DNA of 64,000 nt from Amia ocellicauda (GCF_036373705.1 NC_089851.1:57092497-57156496); one strand, 5' to 3'; counted from the stretch's first letter, positions 23,001-35,744 are shown. Made by a program: numbers and translations. Notes: generated from the letters alone by a model not told the origin.

Positions 23001-24542
23001 ACAGCAGATCACGGACCACTGTCAATCAGATGCTTGCCTTGCCGTCCATCCATCCATCCATCTATCTATCTATCTATCAATGACTCTCGATATCTAACTC
23101 TCTTACTTGCTATCGCTCCCCCAATGGTCAGTAGCATAGTAGCATAACAGCAGATCACGGACCACTGTCAATCAGATGCTTGCCTTGCCGTCCATCCATC
23201 CATCTATCTATCTATCTATCTATGACTCTTGATATCTAACTCTCTTGCTTGCTATCGCTCCCCCAATGGTCAGTAGCATAGTAGCATAACAGCAGATCAC
23301 GGACCACTGTCACTCAGATGCTTGCCTTGCCGTCCATCCATCCATCCATCTATCTATCTATCTATCAATGACTCTCGATATCTAACTCTCTTGCTTGCTA
23401 TCGCTCCCCCAATGGTCAGTAGCATAGTAGCATAACAGCAGATCACGGACCACTGTCAATCAGATGCTTGCTTTGCCGTCCATCCATCCATCTATCTATC
23501 TATCTATCTATGACTCTTGATATCTAACTCTCTTGCTTGCTATCGCCCCCCCAATGGTCAGTAGCATAGTATCATAACAGCAGATCACGGACCACTGTCA
23601 ATCAGATGCTTGCCTTGCCGTCCATCCATCCATCTATCTATCTATCTATCTATGACTCTCGATATCTAACTCTCTTGCTTGCTATCGCTCCCCCAATGGT
23701 CAGTAGCATAGTAGCATAACAGCAGATCACGGACCACTGTCAATCAGATGCTTGCCTTGCCGTCCATCCATCCATCTATCTATCTATCAATCTATGACTC
23801 TCGATATCTAACTCTCTTGCTTGCTATCGCTCCCCCAATGGTCAGTAGCATTGTAGCATAACAGCAGATCACGGACCACTGTCAATCAGATGCTTGCCTT
23901 GCCGTCCATCCATCTATCTATCTATCTATCTATGACTCTTGATATCTAACTCTCTTGCTTGCTATCGCTCCCCCAATGGTCAGTAGCATTGTAGCATAAC
24001 AGCAGATCACGGACCACTGTCAATCAGATGCTTGCCTTGCCGTCCATCCATCCATCCATCTATCTATCTATGACTCTTGTTATCTAACTCTCTTGCTTGC
24101 TATCGCTCCCCCAATGGTCAGTAGCATTGTAGCATAACAGCAGATCACGGACCACTGTCAATCAGATGCTTGCCTTGCCGTCCATCCATCCATCTATCTA
24201 TCTATCTATCAATGACTCTCGATATCTAACTCTCTTACTTGCTATCGCTCCCCCAATGGTCAGTAGCATAGTAGCATAACAGCAGATCACGGACCACTGT
24301 CAATCAGATGCTTGCCTTGCCGTCCATCCATCCATCCATCTATCTATCTATGACTCTTGTTATCTAACTCTCTTGCTTGCTATCGCTCCCCCAATGGTCA
24401 GTAGCATAGTAGCATAACAGCAGATCACGGAACACCGTCAATCAGATGCTTGCCTTGCCGTCCATCCATCCATCTATCTATCTATCTATCTATGACTCTC
24501 GATATCTAACTCTCTTGCTTGCTATCGCTCCCCCAATGGTCA
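17048..24542. repeat. Satellite block 6, about 51 monomers without cassette
   Basis: Mosaic of duplicated segments. From 17048 to about 21740 it matches 57120 to about 61812 (offset 40072-40076 bp; shared CCATCGAACTATC, GATATCAATCTCTC and TCAAATGCTTGCC variants). About 18850-20330 also matches the 2.32-kb repeat at the window start (offset 16560 bp). From about 21740 to the end it matches about 4020-7264. No gene seen. Confidence 0.96.
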
Positions 24543-24642
24543 CGTATGTTGCATTCAACGACAAAGAAAATCGTGTGCTGGAAATGATTTTTGGCAACTG
24601 TGAAGGAACTGCACGACTGCAGCAACCACAACACCTCTGTCT

Positions 24643-24716
24643 GTCTCTGTGGCGCAATCGGTCAGCGCGTTTGGCTGTTAACCAAAAGGATGGTGGTTCG
24701 AATCCACCCAGGGACG
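24643..24716 (+). tRNA. tRNA-Asn-GTT: tRNA-Asn(GTT), cassette 6
   Basis: Complete pairing, G1-C72. T4 at 24723-24726. Confidence 0.97.
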
Positions 24717-24880
24717 GCCCACTTTTCCCCCCGCCCCTTGTTATTGTTTCTACTTCTGGCGGACAGCTTGCCAGACTGTGGCTACAGTAACCTTAAGCTG
24801 CTTGCTGTGGATGGCCATCTTGCAAAAATGTATTGAGCGTTTAGAAACTTCCTTTCCATTGCCTAGGCCAACATAAACCA

Positions 24881-24954
24881 AGGCACTGCTGGGAGTCGAA
24901 CCCAGGGTTTCCTGTTTACAAGACAGGTGCTTTGACCAACTAAGCCACGGTGCC
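24881..24954 (-). tRNA. tRNA-Thr-TGT: tRNA-Thr(TGT), cassette 6
   Basis: Same as the cassette 1 copy (loop CTTGTAA, C6-A67 mismatch). Confidence 0.95.
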
Positions 24955-24996
24955 AGGACTCTCCCATTCCCCAGTGCCTACACTCAGGCGTAAGGC

Positions 24997-25027
<31 letters not shown>

Positions 25028-25127
25028 CAAAACAAAACAAAACAAAACAAAACAAAACAAAACAAAACAAAACAAAACAAAACAAAACAAAACAAAACAA
25101 AACAAAACAAAACAAAACAAAACAAAA
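24997..25127. repeat. (AAAAC)n, cassette 6, about 26 units
   Basis: 131 bp, uninterrupted; 25 bp longer than in its larger-scale duplicate, cassette 1. The host cassette spans 24543-25509. Confidence 0.98.
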
Positions 25128-25413
25128 TCTGGATGCAGACTGCAACAAAGGAAGCACACAGAGGTGAAAACGTAAGGTTGACGGGAGCAACAAGCTCCCT
25201 GTTGCGACTGTCCAGGGGCGGCAATGGGAATTGGACGTTGGCCGTAGCGCGTGTCCTTTGGGTTCTGGTTCTTCTTTACAAACCGGCGTCTGTCCAGTTG
25301 GCTTTCCGGTTCATTACGTCCTCTGATGGCTTTACGATAAGCCTATCTTGCTAAAACTGATGGTCGACAAAGCGGAAGCACAAGCTTCGCAAGGAGCACA
25401 GAAAGCCCGCCTA

Positions 25414-25487
25414 AGGCACCGCTGGGATTTGAACCCAGGACCTCCTGTTTACTAGACAGGCGCTTTAACCAACTAAGCCACGGCGCC
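25414..25487 (-). tRNA. tRNA-Thr-AGT: tRNA-Thr(AGT), cassette 6
   Basis: Complete pairing. The cassette edge reads GCTGCAGCTGCTG, shared with cassettes 8, 9, 10 and 14. Confidence 0.96.
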
Positions 25488-25509
25488 AAATCTGCCGCTG
25501 CAGCTGCTG

Positions 25510-26620
25510 ATAGTAGAATAACAGCAGATCACGGACCGCTGTCAATCAGGTTCTTGCCTTGCCGTCCATCCATCCATCCATCTATCTATGACTCTCAATA
25601 TCTAACTCTCTTGCTTGCTATCGCTCCCCGAATGGTCAGTAGCATAGTAGCATAACAGCAGATCACGGACCACTGTCAATCAGGTGCTTGCCTTGCCATC
25701 CATCCATCCATCTGTCTATCTATCTATCTATGACTCTTGATATCTAACTCTCTTGCTTGCTATCGCTCCCCCAATGGTCAGAAGCAAAGTAGCATAACAG
25801 CAGATCACGGACCACTGTCAATCAGATGCTTGCCTTGCCGTCCATCCATCCATCTATCTATCTATCAATCTATGACTCTCGATATCTAACTCTCTTGCTT
25901 GCTATCGCTCCCCCAATGGTCAGTAGCATTGTAGCATAACAGCAGATCACGGACCACTGTCAATCAGATGCTTGCCTTGCCGTCCATCCATCTATCTATC
26001 TATCTATCTATGACTCTTGATATCTAACTCTCTTGCTTGCTATCGCTCCCCCAATGGTCAGTAGCATTGTAGCATAACAGCAGATCACGGACCACTGTCA
26101 ATCAGATGCTTGCCTTGCCGTCCATCCATCCATCCATCTATCTATCTATGACTCTTGTTATCTAACTCTCTTGCTTGCTATCGCTCCCCCAATGGTCAGT
26201 AGCATTGTAGCATAACAGCAGATCACGGACCACTGTCAATCAGATGCTTGCCTTGCCGTCCATCCATCCATCTATCTATCTATCTATCAATGACTCTCGA
26301 TATCTAACTCTCTTACTTGCTATCGCTCCCCCAATGGTCAGTAGCATAGTAGCATAACAGCAGATCACGGACCACTGTCAATCAGATGCTTGCCTTGCCG
26401 TCCATCCATCCTTCCATCTATCTATCTATGACTCTTGTTATCTAACTCTCTTGCTTGCTATCGCTCCCCCAATGGTCAGTAGCATAGTAGCATAACAGCA
26501 GATCACGGAACACTGTCAATCAGATGCTTGCCTTGCCGTCCATCCATCCATCTATCTATCTATCTATCTATGACTCTCGATATCTAACTCTCTTGCTTGC
26601 TATCACTCCCCCAATGGTCA
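25510..26620. repeat. Satellite block 7
   Basis: 1111 bp, about 7.7 monomers, same length as block 11. Carries TATCAATCTATGAC near 25864. No gene seen. Confidence 0.96.
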
Positions 26621-26720
26621 CGTATGTTGCATTCAACGACAAAGAAAATCGTGTGCTGGAAATGATTTTTGGCAACTGTGAAGGAACTGCACGACTGCAG
26701 CAACCACAACACCTCTGTCT

Positions 26721-26794
26721 GTCTCTGTGGCGCAATCGGTCAGCGCGTTTGGCTGTTAACCAAAAGGATGGTGGTTCGAATCCACCCAGGGACG
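26721..26794 (+). tRNA. tRNA-Asn-GTT: tRNA-Asn(GTT), cassette 7
   Basis: Complete pairing, G1-C72. T4 at 26801-26804. The satellite just before the cassette reads CTATCACTCCC, shared with cassettes 8-10. Confidence 0.97.
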
Positions 26795-26958
26795 GCCCAC
26801 TTTTCCCCCCGCCCCTTGTTATTGTTTCTACTTCTGGCGGACAGCTTGCCAGACTGTGGCTACAGTAACCTTAAGCTGCTTGCTGTGGATGGCCATCTTG
26901 CAAAAATGTATTGAGCGTTTAGAAACTTCCTTTCCATTGCCTAGGCCAACATAAACCA

Positions 26959-27032
26959 AGGCACTGCTGGGAGTCGAACCCAGGGTTTCCTGTTTACAAG
27001 ACAGGTGCTTTGACCAACTAAGCCACGGTGCC
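26959..27032 (-). tRNA. tRNA-Thr-TGT: tRNA-Thr(TGT), cassette 7
   Basis: Same as the cassette 1 copy. Confidence 0.95.
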
Positions 27033-27074
27033 AGGACTCTCCCATTCCCCAGTGCCTACACTCAGGCGTAAGGC

Positions 27075-27105
<31 letters not shown>

Positions 27106-27185
27106 CAAAACAAAACAAAACAAAACAAAACAAAACAAAACAAAACAAAACAAAACAAAACAAAACAAAACAAAACAAAACAAAA
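27075..27185. repeat. (AAAAC)n, cassette 7, about 22 units
   Basis: 111 bp, uninterrupted. The host cassette spans 26621-27567. Confidence 0.98.
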
Positions 27186-27471
27186 TCTGGATGCAGACTG
27201 CAACAAAGGAAGCACACAGAGGTGAAAACGTAAGGTTGACGGGAGCAACAAGCTCCCTGTTGCGACTGTCCAGGGGCGGCAATGGGAATTGGACGTTGGC
27301 CGTAGCGCGTGTCCTTTGGGTTCTGGTTCTTCTTTACAAACCGGCGTCTGTCCAGTTGGCTTTCCGGTTCATTACGTCCTCTGATGGCTTTACGATAAGC
27401 CTATCTTGCTAAAACTGATGGTCTACAAAGCGGAAGCACAAGCTTCGCAAGGAGCACAGAAAGCCCGCCTA

Positions 27472-27545
27472 AGGCACCGCTGGGATTTGAACCCAGGACC
27501 TCCTGTTTACTAGACAGGCGCTTTAACCAACTAAGCCACGGCGCC
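27472..27545 (-). tRNA. tRNA-Thr-AGT: tRNA-Thr(AGT), cassette 7
   Basis: Complete pairing. The downstream flank reads GGTCTACAAAG, as in cassettes 11 and 16; others have GGTCGACAAAG. Confidence 0.96.
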
Positions 27546-27567
27546 AAATCTGCCGCTGCTGCTGCTG

Positions 27568-28694
27568 ATAGTAGAATAACAGCAGATCACGGACCGCTGT
27601 CAATCAGGTTCTTGCCTTGCCGTCCATCCATCCATCCATCCATCTATCTATCTATGACTCTCAATATCTAACTCTCTTGCTTGCTATCGCTCCCCCAATG
27701 GTCAGTAGCATAGTAGCATAACAGCAGATCACGGACCACTGTCAATCAGGTGCTTGCCTTGCCATCCATCCATCCATCTGTCTATCTATCTATCTATGAC
27801 TCTTGATATCTAACTCTCTTGCTTGCTATCGCTCCCCCAATGGTCAGAAGCATAGTATCATAACAGCAGATCACGGACCACTGTCAATCAGATGCTTGCC
27901 TTGCCGTCCATCCATCCATCTATCTATCTATCTATCTATGACTCTTGATATCTAACTCTCTTGCTTGCTATCGCTCCCCCAATGGTCAGTAGCTTTGTAG
28001 CATAACAGCAGATCACGGACCACTGTCAATCAGATGCTTGCCTTGCCGTCCATCCATCCATCTATCTATCTATCTATCTATGACTCTTGATATCTAACTC
28101 TCTTGCTTGCTATCGCTCCCCCAATGGTCAGTAGCATTGTAGCATAACAGCAGATCACGGACCACTGTCAATCAGATGCTTGCCTTGCCGTCCATCCATA
28201 CATCTATCTATCTATCTATCTATGACTCTTGATATCTAACTCTCTTGCTTGCTATCGCTCCCCCAATGGTCAGTAGCATTGTAGCATAACAGCAGATCAC
28301 GGACCACTGTCAATCAGATGCTTGCCTTGCCGTCCATCCATCCATCTATCTATCTATCTATCAATGACTCTCGATATCTAACTCTCTTACTTGCTATCGC
28401 TCCCCCAATGGTCAGTAGCATAGTAGCATAACAGCAGATCACGGACCACTGTCAATCAGATGCTTGCCTTGCCGTCCATCCATCCTTCCATCTATCTATC
28501 TATGACTCTTGTTATCTAACTCTCTTGCTTGCTATCGCTCCCCCAATGGTCAGTAGCATAGTAGCATAACAGCAGATCACGGAACACTGTCAATCAGATG
28601 CTTGCCTTGCCGTCCATCCATCCATCTATCTATCTATCTATCTATGACTCTCGATATCTAACTCTCTTGCTTGCTATCACTCCCCCAATGGTCA
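27568..28694. repeat. Satellite block 8
   Basis: 1127 bp, about 7.8 monomers. A private GCTTTGTAG variant lies near 27992. No gene seen. Confidence 0.96.
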
Positions 28695-28794
28695 CGTATG
28701 TTGCATTCAACGACAAAGAAAATCGTGTGCTGGAAATGATTTTTGGCAACTGTGAAGGAACTGCACGACTGCAGCAACCACAACACCTCTGTCT

Positions 28795-28868
28795 GTCTCT
28801 GTGGCGCAATCGGTCAGCGCGTTTGGCTGTTAACCAAAAGGATGGTGGTTCGAATCCACCCAGGGACG
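28795..28868 (+). tRNA. tRNA-Asn-GTT: tRNA-Asn(GTT), cassette 8
   Basis: Complete pairing, G1-C72. T4 at 28875-28878. Confidence 0.97.
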
Positions 28869-29032
28869 GCCCACTTTTCCCCCCGCCCCTTGTTATTGTT
28901 TCTACTTCTGGCGGACAGCTTGCCAGACTGTGGCTACAGTAACCTTAAGCTGCTTGCTGTGGATGGCCATCTTGCAAAAATGTATTGAGCGTTTAGAAAC
29001 TTCCTTTCCATTGCCTAGGCCAACATAAACCA

Positions 29033-29106
29033 AGGCACTGCTGGGAGTCGAACCCAGGGTTTCCTGTTTACAAGACAGGTGCTTTGACCAACTAAGCCAC
29101 GGTGCC
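29033..29106 (-). tRNA. tRNA-Thr-TGT: tRNA-Thr(TGT), cassette 8
   Basis: Same as the cassette 1 copy. Confidence 0.95.
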
Positions 29107-29148
29107 AGGACTCTCCCATTCCCCAGTGCCTACACTCAGGCGTAAGGC

Positions 29149-29179
<31 letters not shown>

Positions 29180-29239
29180 CAAAACAAAACAAAACAAAAC
29201 AAAACAAAACAAAACAAAACAAAACAAAACAAAACAAAA
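29149..29239. repeat. (AAAAC)n, cassette 8, about 18 units
   Basis: 91 bp, uninterrupted. The host cassette spans 28695-29621. Confidence 0.98.
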
Positions 29240-29525
29240 TCTGGATGCAGACTGCAACAAAGGAAGCACACAGAGGTGAAAACGTAAGGTTGACGGGAGC
29301 AACAAGCTCCCTGTTGCGACTGTCCAGGGGCGGCAATGGGAATTGGACGTTGGCCGTAGCGCGTGTCCTTTGGGTTCTGGTTCTTCTTTACAAACCGGCG
29401 TCTGTCCAGTTGGCTTTCCGGTTCATTACGTCCTCTGATGGCTTTACGATAAGCCTATCTTGCTAAAACTGATGGTCGACAAAGCGGAAGCACAAGCTTC
29501 GCAAGGAGCACAGAAAGCCCGCCTA

Positions 29526-29599
29526 AGGCACCGCTGGGATTTGAACCCAGGACCTCCTGTTTACTAGACAGGCGCTTTAACCAACTAAGCCACGGCGCC
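29526..29599 (-). tRNA. tRNA-Thr-AGT: tRNA-Thr(AGT), cassette 8
   Basis: Complete pairing, same as the cassette 1 copy. Confidence 0.96.
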
Positions 29600-29621
29600 A
29601 AATCTGCCGCTGCAGCTGCTG

Positions 29622-31016
29622 ATAGTAGAATAACAGCAGATCACGGACCGCTGTCAATCAGGTTCTTGCCTTGCCGTCCATCCATCCATCCATCTATCTA
29701 TGACTCTCAATATCTAACTCTCTTGCTTGCTATCGCTCCCCCAATGGTCAGTAGCATAGTAGCATAACAGCAGATCACGGACCACTGTCAATCAGGTGCT
29801 TGCCTTGCCATCCATCCATCCATCTGTCTATCTATCTATCTATGACTCTTGATATCTAACTCTCTTGCTTGCTATCGCTCCCCCAATGGTCAGAAGCAAA
29901 GTAGCATAACAGCAGATCACGGACCACTGTCAATCAGATGCTTGCCTTGCCGTCCATCCATCCATCTATCTATCTATCAATCTATGACTCTCGATATCTA
30001 ACTCTCTTGCTTGCTATCGCTCCCCCAATGGTCAGTAGCATTGTAGCATAACAGCAGATCACGGACCACTGTCAATCAGATGCTTGCCTTGCCGTCCATC
30101 CATCTATCTATCTATCTATCTATGACTCTTGATATCTAACTCTCTTGCTTGCTATCGCTCCCCCAATGGTCAGTAGCATTGTAGCATAACAGCAGATCAC
30201 GGACCACTGTCAATCAGATGCTTGCCTTGCCGTCCATCCATCCATCCATCTATCTATCTATGACTCTTGTTATCTAACTCTCTTACTTGCTATCGCTCCC
30301 CCAATGGTCAGTAGCATAGTAGCATAACAGCAGATCACGGACCACTGTCAATCAGATGCTTGCCTTGCCGTCCATCCATCCATCTATCTATCTATCTATC
30401 TATGACTCTTGATATCTAACTCTCTTGCTTGCTATCGCTCCCCCAATGGTCAGTAGCATTGTAGCATAACAGCAGATCACGGACCACTGTCAATCAGATG
30501 CTTGCCTTGCCGTCCATCCATACATCTATCTATCTATCTATCTATGACTCTTGATATCTAACTCTCTTGCTTGCTATCGCTCCCCCAATGGTCAGTAGCA
30601 TTGTAGCATAACAGCAGATCACGGACCACTGTCAATCAGATGCTTGCCTTGCCGTCCATCCATCCATCTATCTATCTATCTATCAATGACTCTCGATATC
30701 TAACTCTCTTACTTGCTATCGCTCCCCCAATGGTCAGTAGCATAGTAGCATAACAGCAGATCACGGACCACTGTCAATCAGATGCTTGCCTTGCCGTCCA
30801 TCCATCCTTCCATCTATCTATCTATGACTCTTGTTATCTAACTCTCTTGCTTGCTATCGCTCCCCCAATGGTCAGTAGCATAGTAGCATAACAGCAGATC
30901 ACGGAACACTGTCAATCAGATGCTTGCCTTGCCGTCCATCCATCCATCTATCTATCTATCTATCTATGACTCTCGATATCTAACTCTCTTGCTTGCTATC
31001 ACTCCCCCAATGGTCA
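29622..31016. repeat. Satellite block 9
   Basis: 1395 bp, about 9.6 monomers, the same length as block 10 and nearly the same sequence. No gene seen. Confidence 0.96.
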
Positions 31017-31116
31017 CGTATGTTGCATTCAACGACAAAGAAAATCGTGTGCTGGAAATGATTTTTGGCAACTGTGAAGGAACTGCACGACTGCAGCAAC
31101 CACAACACCTCTGTCT

Positions 31117-31190
31117 GTCTCTGTGGCGCAATCGGTCAGCGCGTTTGGCTGTTAACCAAAAGGATGGTGGTTCGAATCCACCCAGGGACG
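31117..31190 (+). tRNA. tRNA-Asn-GTT: tRNA-Asn(GTT), cassette 9
   Basis: Complete pairing, G1-C72. T4 at 31197-31200. Confidence 0.97.
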
Positions 31191-31354
31191 GCCCACTTTT
31201 CCCCCCGCCCCTTGTTATTGTTTCTACTTCTGGCGGACAGCTTGCCAGACTGTGGCTACAGTAACCTTAAGCTGCTTGCTGTGGATGGCCATCTTGCAAA
31301 AATGTATTGAGCGTTTAGAAACTTCCTTTCCATTGCCTAGGCCAACATAAACCA

Positions 31355-31428
31355 AGGCACTGCTGGGAGTCGAACCCAGGGTTTCCTGTTTACAAGACAG
31401 GTGCTTTGACCAACTAAGCCACGGTGCC
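31355..31428 (-). tRNA. tRNA-Thr-TGT: tRNA-Thr(TGT), cassette 9
   Basis: Same as the cassette 1 copy. Confidence 0.95.
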
Positions 31429-31470
31429 AGGACTCTCCCATTCCCCAGTGCCTACACTCAGGCGTAAGGC

Positions 31471-31501
<31 letters not shown>

Positions 31502-31586
31502 CAAAACAAAACAAAACAAAACAAAACAAAACAAAACAAAACAAAACAAAACAAAACAAAACAAAACAAAACAAAACAAAACAAAA
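31471..31586. repeat. (AAAAC)n, cassette 9, about 23 units
   Basis: 116 bp, uninterrupted; its 25-bp excess over cassette 8 accounts for the whole difference between the 2322- and 2347-bp higher-order units here. The host cassette spans 31017-31968. Confidence 0.98.
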
Positions 31587-31872
31587 TCTGGATGCAGACT
31601 GCAACAAAGGAAGCACACAGAGGTGAAAACGTAAGGTTGACGGGAGCAACAAGCTCCCTGTTGCGACTGTCCAGGGGCGGCAATGGGAATTGGACGTTGG
31701 CCGTAGCGCGTGTCCTTTGGGTTCTGGTTCTTCTTTACAAACCGGCGTCTGTCCAGTTGGCTTTCCGGTTCATTACGTCCTCTGATGGCTTTACGATAAG
31801 CCTATCTTGCTAAAACTGATGGTCGACAAAGCGGAAGCACAAGCTTCGCAAGGAGCACAGAAAGCCCGCCTA

Positions 31873-31946
31873 AGGCACCGCTGGGATTTGAACCCAGGAC
31901 CTCCTGTTTACTAGACAGGCGCTTTAACCAACTAAGCCACGGCGCC
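31873..31946 (-). tRNA. tRNA-Thr-AGT: tRNA-Thr(AGT), cassette 9
   Basis: Complete pairing, same as the cassette 1 copy. Confidence 0.96.
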
Positions 31947-31968
31947 AAATCTGCCGCTGCAGCTGCTG

Positions 31969-33363
31969 ATAGTAGAATAACAGCAGATCACGGACCGCTG
32001 TCAATCAGGTTCTTGCCTTGCCGTCCATCCATCCATCCATCTATCTATGACTCTCAATATCTAACTCTCTTGCTTGCTATCGCTCCCCCAATGGTCAGTA
32101 GCATAGTAGCATAACAGCAGATCACGGACCACTGTCAATCAGGTGCTTGCCTTGCCATCCATCCATCCATCTGTCTATCTATCTATCTATGACTCTTGAT
32201 ATCTAACTCTCTTGCTTGCTATCGCTCCCCCAATGGTCAGAAGCAAAGTAGCATAACAGCAGATCACGGACCACTGTCAATCAGATGCTTGCCTTGCCGT
32301 CCATCCATCCATCTATCTATCTATCAATCTATGACTCTCGATATCTAACTCTCTTGCTTGCTATCGCTCCCCCAATGGTCAGTAGCATTGTAGCATAACA
32401 GCAGATCACGGACCACTGTCAATCAGATGCTTGCCTTGCCGTCCATCCATCTATCTATCTATCTATCTATGACTCTTGATATCTAACTCTCTTGCTTGCT
32501 ATCGCTCCCCCAATGGTCAGTAGCATTGTAGCATAACAGCAGATCACGGACCACTGTCAATCAGATGCTTGCCTTGCCGTCCATCCATCCATCCATCTAT
32601 CTATCTATGACTCTTGTTATCTAACTCTCTTACTTGCTATCGCTCCCCCAATGGTCAGTAGCATAGTAGCATAACAGCAGATCACGGACCACTGTCAATC
32701 AGATGCTTGCCTTGCCGTCCATCCATCCATCTATCTATCTATCTATCTATGACTCTTGATATCTAACTCTCTTGCTTGCTATCGCTCCCCCAATGGTCAG
32801 TAGCATTGTAGCATAACAGCAGATCACGGACCACTGTCAATCAGATGCTTGCCTTGCCGTCCATCCATACATCTATCTATCTATCTATCTATGACTCTTG
32901 ATATCTAACTCTCTTGCGTGCTATCGCTCCCCCAATGGTCAGTAGCATTGTAGCATAACAGCAGATCACGGACCACTGTCAATCAGATGCTTGCCTTGCC
33001 GTCCATCCATCCATCTATCTATCTATCTATCAATGACTCTCGATATCTAACTCTCTTACTTGCTATCGCTCCCCCAATGGTCAGTAGCATAGTAGCATAA
33101 CAGCAGATCACGGACCACTGTCAATCAGATGCTTGCCTTGCCGTCCATCCATCCTTCCATCTATCTATCTATGACTCTTGTTATCTAACTCTCTTGCTTG
33201 CTATCGCTCCCCCAATGGTCAGTAGCATAGTAGCATAACAGCAGATCACGGAACACTGTCAATCAGATGCTTGCCTTGCCGTCCATCCATCCATCTATCT
33301 ATCTATCTATCTATGACTCTCGATATCTAACTCTCTTGCTTGCTATCACTCCCCCAATGGTCA
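31969..33363. repeat. Satellite block 10
   Basis: 1395 bp. It differs from block 9 by rare SNPs such as CTTGCGTGCTATC near 32914. No gene seen. Confidence 0.96.
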
Positions 33364-33463
33364 CGTATGTTGCATTCAACGACAAAGAAAATCGTGTGCT
33401 GGAAATGATTTTTGGCAACTGTGAAGGAACTGCACGACTGCAGCAACCACAACACCTCTGTCT

Positions 33464-33537
33464 GTCTCTGTGGCGCAATCGGTCAGCGCGTTTGGCTGTT
33501 AACCAAAAGGATGGTGGTTCGAATCCACCCAGGAACG
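33464..33537 (+). tRNA. tRNA-Asn-GTT: tRNA-Asn(GTT), cassette 10, acceptor mismatch
   Basis: The 3' acceptor strand reads CAGGAAC, which turns pair 3-70 into a C-A mismatch. This is private to cassette 10, while the surrounding unit is otherwise nearly the same as cassettes 8 and 9, so it is a recent mutation. T4 at 33544-33547. Confidence 0.92.
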
Positions 33538-33701
33538 GCCCACTTTTCCCCCCGCCCCTTGTTATTGTTTCTACTTCTGGCGGACAGCTTGCCAGACTGT
33601 GGCTACAGTAACCTTAAGCTGCTTGCTGTGGATGGCCATCTTGCAAAAATGTATTGAGCGTTTAGAAACTTCCTTTCCATTGCCTAGGCCAACATAAACC
33701 A

Positions 33702-33775
33702 AGGCACTGCTGGGAGTCGAACCCAGGGTTTCCTGTTTACAAGACAGGTGCTTTGACCAACTAAGCCACGGTGCC
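33702..33775 (-). tRNA. tRNA-Thr-TGT: tRNA-Thr(TGT), cassette 10
   Basis: Same as the cassette 1 copy. Confidence 0.95.
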
Positions 33776-33817
33776 AGGACTCTCCCATTCCCCAGTGCCT
33801 ACACTCAGGCGTAAGGC

Positions 33818-33848
<31 letters not shown>

Positions 33849-33913
33849 CAAAACAAAACAAAACAAAACAAAACAAAACAAAACAAAACAAAACAAAACA
33901 AAACAAAACAAAA
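33818..33913. repeat. (AAAAC)n, cassette 10, about 19 units
   Basis: 96 bp, uninterrupted. The host cassette spans 33364-34295. Confidence 0.98.
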
Positions 33914-34199
33914 TCTGGATGCAGACTGCAACAAAGGAAGCACACAGAGGTGAAAACGTAAGGTTGACGGGAGCAACAAGCTCCCTGTTGCGACTGTCCA
34001 GGGGCGGCAATGGGAATTGGACGTTGGCCGTAGCGCGTGTCCTTTGGGTTCTGGTTCTTCTTTACAAACCGGCGTCTGTCCAGTTGGCTTTCCGGTTCAT
34101 TACGTCCTCTGATGGCTTTACGATAAGCCTATCTTGCTAAAACTGATGGTCGACAAAGCGGAAGCACAAGCTTCGCAAGGAGCACAGAAAGCCCGCCTA

Positions 34200-34273
34200 A
34201 GGCACCGCTGGGATTTGAACCCAGGACCTCCTGTTTACTAGACAGGCGCTTTAACCAACTAAGCCACGGCGCC
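34200..34273 (-). tRNA. tRNA-Thr-AGT: tRNA-Thr(AGT), cassette 10
   Basis: Complete pairing, same as the cassette 1 copy. Confidence 0.96.
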
Positions 34274-34295
34274 AAATCTGCCGCTGCAGCTGCTG

Positions 34296-35406
34296 ATAGT
34301 AGAATAACAGCAGATCACGGACCGCTGTCAATCAGGTTCTTGCCTTGCCGTCCATCCATCCATCCATCTATCTATGACTCTCAATATCTAACTCTCTTGC
34401 TTGCTATCGCTCCCCCAATGGTCAGTAGCATAGTAGCATAACAGCAGATCACGGACCACTGTCAATCAGGTGCTTGCCTTGCCATCCATCCATCCATCTG
34501 TCTATCTATCTATCTATGACTCTTGATATCTAACTCTCTTGCTTGCTATCGCTCCCCCAATGGTCAGAAGCAAAGTAGCATAACAGCAGATCACGGACCA
34601 CTGTCAATCAGATGCTTGCCTTGCCGTCCATCCATCCATCTATCTATCTATCAATCTATGACTCTCGATATCTAACTCTCTTGCTTGCTATCGCTCCCCC
34701 AATGGTCAGTAGCATTGTAGCATAACAGCAGATCACGGACCACTGTCAATCAGATGCTTGCCTTGCCGTCCATCCATCTATCTATCTATCTATCTATGAC
34801 TCTTGATATCTAACTCTCTTGCTTGCTATCGCTCCCCCAATGGTCAGTAGCATTGTAGCATAACAGCAGATCACGGACCACTGTCAATCAGATGCTTGCC
34901 TTGCCGTCCATCCATCCATCCATCTATCTATCTATGACTCTTGTTATCTAACTCTCTTGCTTGCTATCGCTCCCCCAATGGTCAGTAGCATTGTAGCATA
35001 ACAGCAGATCACGGACCACTGTCAATCAGATGCTTGCCTTGCCGTCCATCCATCCATCTATCTATCTATCTATCAATGACTCTCGATATCTAACTCTCTT
35101 ACTTGCTATCGCTCCCCCAATGGTCAGTAGCATAGTAGCATAACAGCAGATCACGGACCACTGTCAATCAGATGCTTGCCTTGCCGTCCATCCATCCATC
35201 CATCTATCTATCTATGACTCTTGTTATCTAACTCTCTTGCTTGCTATCGCTCCCCCAATGGTCAGTAGCATAGTAGCATAACAGCAGATCACGGAACACC
35301 GTCAATCAGATGCTTGCCTTGCCGTCCATCCATCCATCTATCTATCTATCTATCTATGACTCTCGATATCTAACTCTCTTGCTTGCTATCGCTCCCCCAA
35401 TGGTCA
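34296..35406. repeat. Satellite block 11
   Basis: 1111 bp, about 7.7 monomers. The GAACACCGTCAATC variant just before cassette 11 is shared with the end of block 6 before cassette 6. No gene seen. Confidence 0.96.
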
Positions 35407-35506
35407 CGTATGTTGCATTCAACGACAAAGAAAATCGTGTGCTGGAAATGATTTTTGGCAACTGTGAAGGAACTGCACGACTGCAGCAACCACAACACCT
35501 CTGTCT

Positions 35507-35580
35507 GTCTCTGTGGCGCAATCGGTCAGCGCGTTTGGCTGTTAACCAAAAGGATGGTGGTTCGAATCCACCCAGGGACG
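35507..35580 (+). tRNA. tRNA-Asn-GTT: tRNA-Asn(GTT), cassette 11
   Basis: Complete pairing, G1-C72. T4 at 35587-35590. Confidence 0.97.
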
Positions 35581-35744
35581 GCCCACTTTTCCCCCCGCCC
35601 CTTGTTATTGTTTCTACTTCTGGCGGACAGCTTGCCAGACTGTGGCTACAGTAACCTTAAGCTGCTTGCTGTGGATGGCCATCTTGCAAAAATGTATTGA
35701 GCGTTTAGAAACTTCCTTTCCATTGCCTAGGCCAACATAAACCA

